Below, piece after piece: positions 53,277-61,897 of a DNA stretch of 64,000 nucleotides (positions are counted from its first letter, which is position 1; each line of letters starts with the position of its first letter). A program made the position numbers and the translations under genes. The notes below the pieces were generated by a model, which ran no database searches, was not told the DNA's origin, and saw nothing but the letters and a program-made list of their open reading frames with translations. Origin of the DNA: a bacterium (lineage in GTDB: Bacteria > SZUA-79 > Acidulodesulfobacterales > Acidulodesulfobacteraceae); contig JAKAFU010000002.1 in the NCBI GenBank assembly GCA_021825865.1, positions 62,001 to 126,000 of the forward strand, written 5' to 3'.

Positions 53277-54959
53277 TTAATAACCTATTTTATAGTATTG
53301 GCTAATATCTATTGAGCCGCTAATTAATAGTTCATAAGCTTTCTGCTTCAGCGTTCTATAATTTATAGACCGCTCTATATTAAAAATAGAATTTTCTTTC
53401 AACAGCGAAAGACGTATGCCGTCCGTAACATCGATTATCTCTATAACGGCTTTTCTCTGTATGAATCCGGTACCGCCGCATGTTTTACATTGTTTATGCC
53501 CTTTATCGTACACTTTAAAATCAGAATTTACAGCCTCGCTTTTTCTGAGCGCTCCCATTATCAAATTATCCTTTATGTATCTTTCGGGATAATCTCTAAT
53601 ATTTTTATATTCCTTGCATTCATGGCATAATTCGTTATAAAGTTTTTGGCTCATGAGAATTCTTACGGAATCTAATAAAATATTTTTGTCTATACCCAGA
53701 TTTTCAAGCCGCCTAACTATCCCTAAGGAAGAATTTGCATGAACGGTCGCAAAAACAAGATGCCCAGTTTCAGCCGCTATAATAGCCTGTTTTGCTACTT
53801 CTTTATCCCTTATCTCGCCGATTACGATGACGTTTGGTGCGCTTCTCAGGATGCTTTTAATTGATTTTTCATATGTTATAATATCGTTAATTTCTCCCTG
53901 CGCTATGTTTGAATTGGATAAATTAATTTCTACAGGGTCTTCTATCGTATAAATATACCTGTCCATTTGTTCGGCTATCATTTTAATTATGGCAAAAACC
54001 GTAGTGGATTTGCCTGCCGATGTAGGTCCGGAGATTAAAACTAACCCTGAATTGTAAAGCATTATCTTACTCATCAGCTCAACTGTTGCACTGTCAAAAC
54101 CTAAATCTGTGAGATTTAAAAGTCTTTTATTCAATCCTAAAAGTCTTAGTGTTATTTTATGTTGATTTTCCGTTAAATTTTTAACCCTTTCAGGATAAAA
54201 TTCCGTTCTGATTTGAATCTGTCCTATTTCGAACATCATGCTTAGCGTATCTTTAGGGTTAGTATTGTTTGTGAATCCGCCTTTATTTTTTATAATATTT
54301 TTTAGTTGATTAAAAAATGTTAAGCTAATCGGATTTAATTTTTCCAAATTACCGTTTATTACCATGTGACAGAATACAGTCTCACGGTCTATAGGATTAA
54401 GGTGTATATCGGAAGCGCCTTTGGAAGCAGCCATATCTATTAAATTTTTTAAATATTTTTCCGGATCCGTCTGTTCTTCTATCAAATAGCCTAAATTTTT
54501 TAGAATAAATTCGGATGTTGCAATATATATCTTTGTTATATTTGTCAACGCAGATAAATCTTTATAAATATTGGTACTGAATATATTAACTATTAACAAT
54601 ATAATTTGCGGCGGGTTAGGCGATGTATTTGATTTATTTAACGAATCAATTTTTTTAAGTACAAGACAGTTGTTTACGGTGCAATATTCTTTCGATAAAA
54701 AATCAAATGAAACGGCAAAATCGTCAGGCATAGCTTGTATGTAGTCTATCCCCAGCTGTTTGGATACGGCTTTTATAATAATATCTTCGTTAAGGTATCT
54801 CAAATCGGTTATTATCTGCCCAAGCAATTTTTGAGATTTTGATTGTATTAAAATGGCTTCGTTGAGCTGTTTTTCATTAAGATACCCGTCATTTATTAAT
54901 ATTTCGCCGAGTTTAGCGGGGCATTGTCTGCGTGTTAAATCGTTCGTTAAATCGTTCAT
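53277..54959 (-). CDS. GspE/PilB-type secretion ATPase
   Basis: The motor that powers pilin polymerisation. An N-terminal MshEN/GspE-N domain (LGEILINDGYLNEKQLNEAI) is followed by the ASDIHLNPIDRE entry to the catalytic domain, Walker A GPTSAGKSTT at 311-320, the Asp box region, Walker B VIVIGEIRDKEVA and the His box TGHLVFATVHANSS. Four zinc-binding cysteines are in CHECKEY and CKTCGG. At 560 residues it is in range for PilB/PilQ. It precedes the platform gene; no retraction ATPase (PilT) is seen in the cluster. Confidence 0.94.
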   Translation of the reverse strand: MNDLTNDLTRRQCPAKLGEILINDGYLNEKQLNEAILIQSKSQKLLGQIITDLRYLNEDIIIKAVSKQLGIDYIQAMPDDFAVSFDFLSKEYCTVNNCLVLKKIDSLNKSNTSPNPPQIILLIVNIFSTNIYKDLSALTNITKIYIATSEFILKNLGYLIEEQTDPEKYLKNLIDMAASKGASDIHLNPIDRETVFCHMVINGNLEKLNPISLTFFNQLKNIIKNKGGFTNNTNPKDTLSMMFEIGQIQIRTEFYPERVKNLTENQHKITLRLLGLNKRLLNLTDLGFDSATVELMSKIMLYNSGLVLISGPTSAGKSTTVFAIIKMIAEQMDRYIYTIEDPVEINLSNSNIAQGEINDIITYEKSIKSILRSAPNVIVIGEIRDKEVAKQAIIAAETGHLVFATVHANSSLGIVRRLENLGIDKNILLDSVRILMSQKLYNELCHECKEYKNIRDYPERYIKDNLIMGALRKSEAVNSDFKVYDKGHKQCKTCGGTGFIQRKAVIEIIDVTDGIRLSLLKENSIFNIERSINYRTLKQKAYELLISGSIDISQYYKIGY

Positions 54960-55076
54960 AGTAATGACACCTTAAATAAATATGAAAATTTTTGATAATA
55001 TTATTGTATTTATATATCGCCTATCCTTTTATCGTTTTCTTTTGAACATTTCTATATATTTCTATATATTTTCTAA

Positions 55077-55661
55077 TTAAACCTTAAAATATAAAGTTAA
55101 AGTTCCTACTTCATTAGATGTTGCGGCTGACATGTCATCCGGCGTTAAAGCGCTGCCGTTGAATATTATGCCGCTTCCTAATCCGGAATCGCTGTTGTCA
55201 ACTGAATTAAATAAATCCTGAGCTATTTTGTAAGCATCGTTTTCAGGCACAAGTCCAAAATTTATTGTGTAAACATTTGAAATATCTGAGTCCTGTTCCA
55301 CAGTTATCGCACCGTTCCACGGGTCGCAATGGTATATTGAAGCCGCGTTTGAAGGACAGGCGGCACCTGTCGTAAATCCTGCAGATGCCGTCCATGATTT
55401 TCCCAGCACTCCGCTATTTATCATACTTGTTATAGATACATTTGAGATATTTCCTTGATTTTGACTCATATAATTTAACACTGAGGCTTTCATTGAGCTT
55501 ATTTGATTTATTGTTGCCGTTACTCTGGATATACCCATATATTTGGAATAGATATATAAGCCGCCGGATGTGAGTATTGATATAATTATCATAGCCACTA
55601 TAAGTTCCATCATGGTAAAGCCGCTATTGCCGTATGACAGTCTATTTTGAAAATCTTTCAT
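55077..55661 (-). CDS. Type IV prepilin
   Basis: A 194-residue prepilin. The leader ends in NSG and cleavage would be before FTMMELIVAM, with Glu at position +5 as required for assembly, followed by a hydrophobic helix IIISILTSGGLYIYSKY. The C-terminal domain has an ACPSN...YHCDP cysteine pair that could form the disulfide-bounded loop. The leader is 16-18 residues, longer than a typical type IVa leader, so this looks like the type IVb pattern. GGAGG precedes the ATG. A second prepilin with the same N-terminal style is at 58710-59276. Confidence 0.92.
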   Translation of the reverse strand: MKDFQNRLSYGNSGFTMMELIVAMIIISILTSGGLYIYSKYMGISRVTATINQISSMKASVLNYMSQNQGNISNVSITSMINSGVLGKSWTASAGFTTGAACPSNAASIYHCDPWNGAITVEQDSDISNVYTINFGLVPENDAYKIAQDLFNSVDNSDSGLGSGIIFNGSALTPDDMSAATSNEVGTLTLYFKV

Positions 55662-55748
55662 AACGCCTCCGTTTTAAATATTATTTAATATATGAGTTAA
55701 TAATTTTCATTCTCGAAAAATGTAAATATAAATTTAACAATATATTGT

Positions 55749-55856
55749 GTTTATCCTGCAGTATTAACTAACTAATAACTAAGAATTTTGCTTCAAACGC
55801 GTCTTTTAGGACTTTTTCGTAAGTTTATCCTGCAATATGAACTAACTAAGAATTTT
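55749..55856. repeat. Imperfect direct repeat between pilin and secretin genes
   Basis: The segment GTTTATCCTGCAGTATTAAC...AAGAATTTT (55749-55789) recurs in slightly shortened form at 55823-55856 (GTTTATCCTGCAATATGAAC). The intergenic gap is 254 bases and the promoter of the prepilin should lie in it, so these could be binding sites of a regulator. No named element matches. Confidence 0.45.
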
Positions 55857-55915
55857 CTTAATTGCATATGAATATAAATCAAATAATATACCGCGGTTAT
55901 TTTTAAATGATGTTC

Positions 55916-57418
55916 TTATTTAATAATTTTAGGTTTCAGCAATATATAAATTTCCTTTTTTGTTTTTGTATTGTTAATTCCGCTAAATAAGTAACCTATC
56001 ACCGGAATATCGTCTAATATCGGAACGCCGTATTTATCGGTGGTCGCCGAATCTGTAGTGAGCCCTCCTAAGAGCACTGATGTATCTGATTTTACTGCAA
56101 AAGTATCAATCATTGTTTTCGTGTTTATGTTCGGAACGCTAAAATTATTACCGTTAGAACTAAAAGAAGAATATCCGTCTATATTATTGTCCACTACGGC
56201 TATAGTTGCATAAACTTTATTATTTTTTACTAACGGTGTAAAAGAAATAGATAATCCGGTCTGCGCTTCCGATATTTGCGGATATGACAGTGTTGAATTC
56301 GAAAGACCTAATGATTCTACCTGTACACCTGATTCGTAAGGTATAACGCTTCCTGAAGATATAACCCTTGTTTGGCCGTTTAAAACCGATAACACTGCCG
56401 CATTAACAAGTTTAACTTTTCCATAGGTCTGCAGTGCATTAATAACCGCCTGATTTGAGTTGCTGCCCGTGAACGATAAATAATCCCCTGAATTATTTAA
56501 GCCTGACTGAGCGCCCGAGTTTAATGAAAAATTTATATTAGATATTCCGAGTGTATTGCTGCGCATGACATTCTTAAACAATTCATTCATATTTATGCCG
56601 AACTGATATTGGTTATTGAGCTGAATTTCTAATATTTTGACTGTCAGAACAATCTTTTTTGTCGATAATTTTTTAAGCTGTTTAACTAATAAACCGACTT
56701 GCCTGATTCTTTTTTTGGTTGCGTGAACCGTTAAAAGACCGTAATTTGGAATAATATTATAATAAGACTTTTTTGAGTTTTTAAAGATATTTTTCAGATT
56801 AGCCGTAAGTACATTATAAAATGATTTAGAGGAGGTACGCATTGTATCCGACATCATTCCTGCCGGATTTGTCGAAGTTTGGCTGCCGATAAGAGAATTT
56901 GCAGAAGACGGAGTTTCTGACGAAACGCTGTTTGTTGAAGAGGCGGTTTGTGAATTGCCGGATGCGGTTGAAGTTGAAATGGAGCCGACCGAAAAATCAA
57001 CTTTATTTGTGAGAGCTGTTATAGAAAATCTGTAAGTTTTATTAGTATAAGCATGAACCGTTATTTTTTTTAAATGTTTACTGTAATGATATACGTAGTT
57101 ATGTAAAATTATTGAAAGGATTTTGTATAAAGGCTCATTATTAAAAACCAACGTCATTTTTCTATGCGTGTTGATATTTTTGGAATAATTGAAATTGATA
57201 TGGGTATCCAATGAAAGCATGTAAAAAATAGAACCTAATGATAATCTGCCTTTCAAGGATATCTTTTTTTGTAAGGCATACGGTATTTTTTTTATTTTAC
57301 GGATATCCGGTGCCGGTTTAGCATATTTTATTTTTATTGCAGGCAAGCTTATAGCTGCAGAATTTCTGACAGTAAATGCGAAAAATAGCAAAATTATCGT
57401 TAATATTTTAATAAACAT
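55916..57418 (-). CDS. Type IV pilus / type II secretion secretin
   Basis: The outer-membrane channel of the pilus, 500 residues, with an N-terminal Sec signal (hydrophobic segment to about 22). The secretin domain has the family blocks SLGLSNSTLSYPQ, the VRNGQTRV-like LNGQTRVISSG, and TDKYGVPILDDIPVIGYLF near the C-terminus. The N-terminal N0-like and short N-domains (about 55-130 and 210-270) flank a Ser/Thr-rich low-complexity linker (about 150-195). Unlike the lipoprotein secretin PilN of R64 there is no lipobox. Its neighbour encodes the lytic transglycosylase. Confidence 0.9.
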   Translation of the reverse strand: MFIKILTIILLFFAFTVRNSAAISLPAIKIKYAKPAPDIRKIKKIPYALQKKISLKGRLSLGSIFYMLSLDTHINFNYSKNINTHRKMTLVFNNEPLYKILSIILHNYVYHYSKHLKKITVHAYTNKTYRFSITALTNKVDFSVGSISTSTASGNSQTASSTNSVSSETPSSANSLIGSQTSTNPAGMMSDTMRTSSKSFYNVLTANLKNIFKNSKKSYYNIIPNYGLLTVHATKKRIRQVGLLVKQLKKLSTKKIVLTVKILEIQLNNQYQFGINMNELFKNVMRSNTLGISNINFSLNSGAQSGLNNSGDYLSFTGSNSNQAVINALQTYGKVKLVNAAVLSVLNGQTRVISSGSVIPYESGVQVESLGLSNSTLSYPQISEAQTGLSISFTPLVKNNKVYATIAVVDNNIDGYSSFSSNGNNFSVPNINTKTMIDTFAVKSDTSVLLGGLTTDSATTDKYGVPILDDIPVIGYLFSGINNTKTKKEIYILLKPKIIK

Positions 57419-57445
57419 GGGCAGCTTAGACCGAGTTAAATAATT

Positions 57446-57931
57446 TTATTTTGATAAAATTTGATAGTATCCGGCTACTTTCTTAATATATTTATATGTC
57501 GAATAGGGCACTCCCCCATTTGGTCCGGCGTTATAACACGCCAGTGCCAAGGCAATATTTTCATTTTTCAAATTTAAGCAGTATCTTAAATAATAAACGC
57601 CGCCTATTATATTTTGCAACGGATTATAAGGATTAATACCAATACTTTTTGCCGTCCGGGGCATTAGCTGCATAAGTCCAATCGCGCCTCCGTCTGATAA
57701 TGCATTTATATTAAAATCAGACTCTTCTTTTATTATTGATAAGACTAATGCGCTCGGAACGTTAAAATCTTTTGAAGCTACAAATATAGTTTTTGCTATC
57801 GTTTTATAAGAATAGCCGTAACTGTTTGGAATGTTAGCAATAAAAATAAGTATATTTAAGCAGAACCATACAAATATGCTTACAAATATACTAGTGCTTA
57901 ATATTGCAAGAGCCGTTAAAAATTTAACCAT
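57446..57931 (-). CDS. Pilus-associated lytic transglycosylase
   Basis: A 161-residue soluble lytic transglycosylase of the Slt/MltE-like fold. A hydrophobic N-terminal segment (about 5-35) directs export, and the catalytic glutamate is in SIIKEESDFN, followed by GGAIGLMQLMPRTAKSIGINPYNPLQNI and the closing ALACYNAGPN. Such enzymes open peptidoglycan for passage of the pilus and correspond to PilT of the R64 thin pilus. It overlaps the lipoprotein gene by 16 bases at its 5' end. Confidence 0.9.
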   Translation of the reverse strand: MVKFLTALAILSTSIFVSIFVWFCLNILIFIANIPNSYGYSYKTIAKTIFVASKDFNVPSALVLSIIKEESDFNINALSDGGAIGLMQLMPRTAKSIGINPYNPLQNIIGGVYYLRYCLNLKNENIALALACYNAGPNGGVPYSTYKYIKKVAGYYQILSK

Positions 57932-58653
57932 AAAATAATTCCTTTTTTGTATCTTTCGGCGACTGTTAAGTTTTTAATAGTTTCCCATTTTTTTATTTTG
58001 AATGAATTACCGGCGTTAGAATACTTGAAATTCAAATTTATAAATCTTGGATTACCATCATTATTTAAACTTATAAAGACTATTTCATAGCCGTTTAAAT
58101 ATTTGAATCCGCGAATAATTATCGCTAAATGGTTAGAAATAATCTTTTTATCCATTATTATTTTTTTCTTAGTATTTATTTTCAGATAAATAGTATTGCT
58201 TCTTTCCGTGAGTGTATATGGTTTTAATTGGACTGTCTGCAATGCCGGTTGTATTTCGACAGGCTTATTTTGTTTTAAATTAATTCTATTTATTTTTTTA
58301 TTATTTAATTTTATAGCATCTAATTTTTTGCTATGTTTTAATTTTATAGCCATCGATTTTTTATTTATTTTAGTAATACCGAGCATATTTTTTGGTATAT
58401 ATAATGTTTTACGTTTTTTGTGTTTAATATTGTTAATTATATTTGCGGTAGTTAAGGGCGGAATACTAAGAATTGCAAACATTTCGCCGTTCAATTTATT
58501 TGCTTGAGTTTTAGTCAAATGTTTATTAATTGCGTTATTATTGTAAGCACATCCGGATGCCGTTATAATAATAAATAAAATACCGGCAAACATTATTAGA
58601 AAATCAATATGCTTAAAATTAACGATTGAATTTTTTATTTTTTTTAATTCCAT
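57916..58653 (-). CDS. Pilus cluster lipoprotein, unknown family
   Basis: A 245-residue lipoprotein. The signal helix ends in TASGC, giving an acylated cysteine near residue 35. The mature part is very rich in Lys, Asn and Ile with a repetitive basic segment of about residues 85-135. The C-terminal 100 residues form a beta-rich domain (YLKINTKKKIIMDKK, GFKYLNGYEIVFISLNNDG) and end with a hydrophobic ILWLNF. Position in the pilus cluster is like that of PilL/TcpQ- or pilotin-like proteins, but I do not recognise the fold. Confidence 0.6.
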   Translation of the reverse strand: MELKKIKNSIVNFKHIDFLIMFAGILFIIITASGCAYNNNAINKHLTKTQANKLNGEMFAILSIPPLTTANIINNIKHKKRKTLYIPKNMLGITKINKKSMAIKLKHSKKLDAIKLNNKKINRINLKQNKPVEIQPALQTVQLKPYTLTERSNTIYLKINTKKKIIMDKKIISNHLAIIIRGFKYLNGYEIVFISLNNDGNPRFINLNFKYSNAGNSFKIKKWETIKNLTVAERYKKGIILWLNF

Positions 58654-58709
58654 AATCTGTTTAATATTTAAAAGGTTTTACAATATAACTATTTCTATAA
58701 GAATATCTT

Positions 58710-59276
58710 CTAATCAAACCCAAAAAATATTTCAGACTGCGAAGAAGAAGACAATAAATTATTATTATCAGGCACTACCGAAGAACATCTATATTGCGGC
58801 AAATTATAGCCATTACCGTCGAAGCCTATTGAACTTATAGAATTTTCTAATGCCCTGCAGATATTTAAAGCCTGTAAATTAGTGATAGACTGCGAATATA
58901 TTCCTATTGCATAGCTGCCTGAAACACCCCAGATATTTTGACCTATAAAGTACTTTTTGATTAACCCGTTGTTATTTAATGGGTATGCCCAATTTCCGTT
59001 TGTATTCCATGATGAAGGCATTAATTTATCGATTTGCATTTCTGAAGGCTCTATTGTTTTGTAGCTCCCGCCGTTGATTTCGGCGTAAGAATTTGCGGCA
59101 GCTTCTAACGTTGTAATATTTTTTATGGCTGCCGTTATTTTTGACGATGAGATTAAACCTGAATAAACATAGAGTCCGCCGGATGTTAAAATTGCAACAA
59201 TAAGCATAGCAAGAATTAGTTCAACTAAAGTAAATCCGCTGTCGTTCATATTTAAATTTATATTTGTATTTGGCAT
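58710..59276 (-). CDS. Second type IV prepilin
   Basis: A 188-residue prepilin. The leader ends in DSG and cleavage precedes FTLVELILAM, with Glu at +5, then the helix LIVAILTSGGLYVYSGL. Its leader and helix are close to the other prepilin at 55077-55661, so the two are probably major and minor subunits or duplicates. The C-terminal domain has a cysteine pair (ICRALEN and YRCSSVV). It is the first gene of the cluster in the transcription direction. Confidence 0.92.
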   Translation of the reverse strand: MPNTNINLNMNDSGFTLVELILAMLIVAILTSGGLYVYSGLISSSKITAAIKNITTLEAAANSYAEINGGSYKTIEPSEMQIDKLMPSSWNTNGNWAYPLNNNGLIKKYFIGQNIWGVSGSYAIGIYSQSITNLQALNICRALENSISSIGFDGNGYNLPQYRCSSVVPDNNNLLSSSSQSEIFFGFD

Positions 59277-59547
59277 ATAAGATTATTGTCTGTTTAAAAA
59301 TTATTGTAAAAACAATTAATAAATTTTTGTAAGGTATAAAATAAAAAAAGTTAAATTTTATTTTTGATTATTTTTATTTTTTTAATTTATTTATTAAAAA
59401 TCATTTTACAATTTTATTTTTACAGTTTTATGAAACAAATAATGCAAAATTATTAAACTTTCGTTAACAATTTGTTTCAATATTGGCTAAAATCATGTAA
59501 TATCAATAAGTTATTTTGCATGGGATGAATAAGATGCAGATATTTTA
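59277..59547. other. AT-rich region upstream of the pilus cluster
   Basis: About 270 bases between the first prepilin and the tRNA-Arg promoter. It should hold the pilus promoter on the minus strand. I see no good -10/-35 or -24/-12 pair and no gene; the sequence is dominated by T and A runs. Confidence 0.4.
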
Positions 59548-59576
59548 TTGACAATAAATAATTTTAATAGTAAAAT
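59548..59576 (+). promoter_or_regulatory. Promoter of tRNA-Arg
   Basis: TTGACA at 59548-59553, a 17-base spacer and TAAAAT at 59571-59576 precede the tRNA by about 30 bases. The spacing and closeness to a stable RNA gene support it. Confidence 0.75.
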
Positions 59577-59607
59577 ACTATAATATTTATATTAGAAACA
59601 ACGATGT

Positions 59608-59684
59608 GCGTTCATAGCTCAGATGGATAGAGCAACAGCCTTCTAAGCTGTGGGTCGCAGGTTCGAATCCTGCTGGACGCACCA
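59608..59684 (+). tRNA. tRNA-Arg (TCT)
   Basis: A 77-base cloverleaf: acceptor GCGTTCA/TGGACGC with two G-T-type pairs, D arm GCTC..GAGC, anticodon loop CTTCTAA (TCT), T arm GCAGG-TTCGAAT-CCTGC and an encoded CCA. The gene separates the pilus cluster from a region of toxin-antitoxin and CRISPR elements. The tRNA 3' end may be an integration site, but I found no matching direct repeat downstream. Confidence 0.94.
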
Positions 59685-59746
59685 TTTAAAACCGCAGTAA
59701 ATAAGCACTCCTATCAATTTTTTTCTTGACACCTATATGAATTAAA

Positions 59747-59997
59747 ATGTAAAAATTTTCCTATAAAAATAAACACTGCATTATTTTGAAACTGCAAAAA
59801 ATATTTTTTTAGATGAAAACCGTGTTGAAATTATCGCTCTATATCCTATAGAAAATAGATATATTACTATAGGAAAACTTAACGGAAAATTATGGACGGT
59901 CATTTTTACAATAAAGGGAGACGCCATAAGAATTATTTCGGCAAGACGTTCTAAAAAAAAAGAGGTAAACTTATATGAAGAAAAATATTTTAGCTAA
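59747..59997 (+). pseudogene. Decayed BrnT-family toxin
   Basis: Frame one starts at an ATG at 59747 with a stop codon directly after it, and reads KFSYKNKHCIIF; then the frame shifts and 59788-59997 gives ETAKNIFLDENRVEIIALYP, ENRYITIG, LWTVIFTIKGD and IRIISARRSKKKE. The whole is the BrnT (DUF497) RNase-toxin pattern (KHGIxFExAK, RxxxIG, RIISxRR). One missing T in ATTATTTTGAA and the early stop break it. A TTGACA at 59726 could be its old promoter. The following 59-codon ORF starts inside its 3' end. Confidence 0.75.
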
Positions 59998-60154
59998 ATC
60001 AGCAAAAGAATTCAACCGTTGTTTCGATGAAGGCGATGCGGTCAAAAAGCTCGGCTTTGCCTGGGATAAGGACCGTAAGGGCTGGAAAAAGGAAGTAAGC
60101 GCGGAAGAGCTGAATAAGGTTAAAGAACTTAAAGTAGAATATGATATGATATGA
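59975..60154 (+). CDS. Small protein, possible DUF5710-like
   Basis: A 59-codon frame beginning MKKNILAKSAKEF and containing DEGDAVKKLGFAWDKDRKGW, which resembles the DUF5710-type short motif (Ala-x-x-Leu-Gly-x-x-Trp-Asp...Trp). It overlaps the end of the decayed brnT by 23 bases and is 9 bases before the AbiEi-like gene, so it may be a leftover antitoxin-like or accessory gene. It is not a BrnA ribbon-helix-helix. The call is tentative. Confidence 0.45.
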   Translation: MKKNILAKSAKEFNRCFDEGDAVKKLGFAWDKDRKGWKKEVSAEELNKVKELKVEYDMI

Positions 60155-60163
60155 TATAACATT

Positions 60164-60490
60164 ATGGAAAATAAAGAAATACTTTTTAAAACTGCTAAAG
60201 ATTTAAACCTTTTCTGGTCATATTCTAAAGATATTGCTCTTGCGGATATTCCGGAAGAGCTTCTTATAGAAAAAATCTTATTATACGGGGATATAAAAGA
60301 CTTAATATTATTATTTCAGGCATATCCGTATAACTCAATATATAAGGTTTGGACGGAAGAGCTTTTGCCGGATAAAAGATACAAAGAGGCAAATTATTTT
60401 TTGGCTAAATTCTTCTTTAAAACCGATATAAATAGCATAACAGCAGAAACAAAAATGGATAAATTAATTAAAATGATGAAAACAGCATAA
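60164..60490 (+). CDS. DUF6922-like antitoxin partner of AbiEii
   Basis: A 108-residue protein, LNLFWSYSKDIALADIPEELL and KILLYGDIKDLILLFQAYP, matching the compact DUF6922-type proteins that pair with AbiEii-family nucleotidyltransferase toxins. It has no winged-helix AbiEi domain visible at full length. It ends two bases before the toxin gene, and both are on the plus strand, so they form a two-gene module. Antitoxin function is inference from this pairing. Confidence 0.65.
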   Translation: MENKEILFKTAKDLNLFWSYSKDIALADIPEELLIEKILLYGDIKDLILLFQAYPYNSIYKVWTEELLPDKRYKEANYFLAKFFFKTDINSITAETKMDKLIKMMKTA

Positions 60491-60492
60491 TT

Positions 60493-61260
60493 ATGAACGA
60501 AAAATTATTGGAAAATTTACTGCCGAACACAAGAGACGTCTTTAATAAACTCTCTACGGCAAAATTAGATTTTTTAGATAATTTTGTTTTGGTAGGCGGA
60601 AGCGCTTTAGCTATAAGACTCGGACACAGACAGAGCGAAGACCTCGATTTTTTTACGCATAAAGACTGGTTCGATAAAAACAATATATTGTCTCTTTCTA
60701 ATTTATTTAAAGATTATGAAATATTATTGAACGGTAAAGAACAAATCGATTTATTATGCGATAAGGTTAAAGTTTCTTTTATGAACGCATCATCCAATTC
60801 GTCACGGCGTTTTTTATCTCCTTCAGGCTCCGCCGAAGAAAATAAAATAGGCGGAATTAATATAGCAGCGATAGATAAACTTTCGGCAATGAAAGTCCAC
60901 GTCCTTTTTTTAAGGTCGGTATTCAGGGATTATTACGATAATTACGTTTTGTCTAAATACCATATAGGATTAGAAAATATGTATAATAACGCCGCTAAAT
61001 ATATCCCCGGCATGTCTTTTAGACTATTTAGCACTGCGTTAACTTACACTAATGATATTAAAGACGAAAATATCGATTATTTACAGCCGAAATATAAAGT
61101 TACTAAAGCGGAAATACAGGCTTATTTCGAAAATGAGATTAATAAATATATCAAGAAAGAGCTTGTAAAATCTAAAAATCAGTCTATCACACCTCAGCCT
61201 GACGCTTTTTCCAAGGATATTCAAAACAGGCTTGGCAAAGGCAAGGGCTGGGAGAGGTAG
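60493..61260 (+). CDS. AbiEii/AbiGii-family nucleotidyltransferase toxin
   Basis: A 255-residue nucleotidyltransferase of the AbiEii (DUF1814) family, known as the toxin of AbiE phage-abortive type IV systems; some relatives block tRNA by nucleotide addition. The motif GGSALAIRLGHRQSEDLDFF provides the GS(x)10DxD catalytic pattern, and DKLSAMKVHVLFLRSVFRDYYD has the lysine and aspartate segments of the family. The C-terminal part is a basic, helical tail. It follows the DUF6922-like gene immediately. Confidence 0.85.
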   Translation: MNEKLLENLLPNTRDVFNKLSTAKLDFLDNFVLVGGSALAIRLGHRQSEDLDFFTHKDWFDKNNILSLSNLFKDYEILLNGKEQIDLLCDKVKVSFMNASSNSSRRFLSPSGSAEENKIGGINIAAIDKLSAMKVHVLFLRSVFRDYYDNYVLSKYHIGLENMYNNAAKYIPGMSFRLFSTALTYTNDIKDENIDYLQPKYKVTKAEIQAYFENEINKYIKKELVKSKNQSITPQPDAFSKDIQNRLGKGKGWER

Positions 61261-61499
61261 TCGGTCTTTAGCCTTCAGTCTTATTAATAAAAAAGCCAGC
61301 ACGAGCGGGCTTTCCGGTCTTTGGTCTTTTGTTTTAGGTATTAATTCCCTGTTATAAATCTCCAAATATAATTCTTTGCAAGGTGCTGCTTTAAATTTCC
61401 CATAATTCCGGCAGTGAGTTCCATTTCTTTTAAATTTATAATAGACTGTCTTTCTAATTTTAATTTGCGCATTTCTTTCATGATACCTGAATATTCAAT
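61261..61499. other. Intergenic region with one short minus-strand ORF
   Basis: A 46-codon minus-strand frame (about 61339-61482 region, MKEMRKLKLERQSIINLKEM at the start) is the only ORF of note. I do not recognise it. It lies next to a lone CRISPR repeat, so it could be the end of a decayed gene. Otherwise I see nothing. Confidence 0.3.
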
Positions 61500-61529
61500 G
61501 TTTCAATTCCATATTTGTGCGATTAAAAG
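61500..61529. CRISPR. Lone CRISPR repeat
   Basis: One 30-base unit identical to the array consensus (GTTTCAATTCC at the start, GCGATTAAAAG at the end) except T for G at one central position (ATATTTGTGC for ATATTGGTGC). It is about 780 bases from the next remnant and nearly 2 kb from the main array, with no second copy beside it. It is probably a fossil of a former array end or a recombination product. Confidence 0.85.
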
Positions 61530-61624
61530 ATTTGTGTTAGTCGGCTCATCCTTACTGCCATTATAATCTTGCCTAATAATTTTATTATATAAAAATTATG
61601 CTATAATACGCACAAAGTTTCGTT

Positions 61625-61897
61625 ATGAAAACTTTAAATGAAATAGAAAATATTCTTGAAAATCATAAAAAAGAACTTGCGGAAAAATATCATATTTCCG
61701 AAATCGGTATATTCGGCTCTTACGTCAGAAACGAGCAGAATGAAAAAAGCGATGTAGATATATTAGTAGAGTTTAATGAGCCTATAGGTCTCTTTAAATA
61801 TACGGAATTTGAAAATTATCTATCAGATTTAATTGGGAAAAAAGTTGATATAACATCAAAAAAATATTTAAAACCTGTTGTTTGTCAAGAGATTTGA
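61625..61897 (+). CDS. MNT-type nucleotidyltransferase, probably truncated
   Basis: A 90-residue minimal nucleotidyltransferase (MntA-type antitoxin family). The core motif GSYVRNEQNEKSDVDILVEF has the GSx9DxD pattern. Family members usually continue for several more residues (a KEVIYV-type end); here the chain stops at VVCQEI because the stop codon lies inside a repeated ATTTGACCCCC (61892-61902). No HEPN partner follows on this strand. It is therefore probably a truncated leftover of a MNT/HEPN module. Confidence 0.75.
   Translation: MKTLNEIENILENHKKELAEKYHISEIGIFGSYVRNEQNEKSDVDILVEFNEPIGLFKYTEFENYLSDLIGKKVDITSKKYLKPVVCQEI

Noticed and set aside
59277-59547. Sigma54 promoter for the pilus genes
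   Set aside because: Type IV pilin genes often use one, but no GG-N10-GC spaced pair is present on the minus strand.
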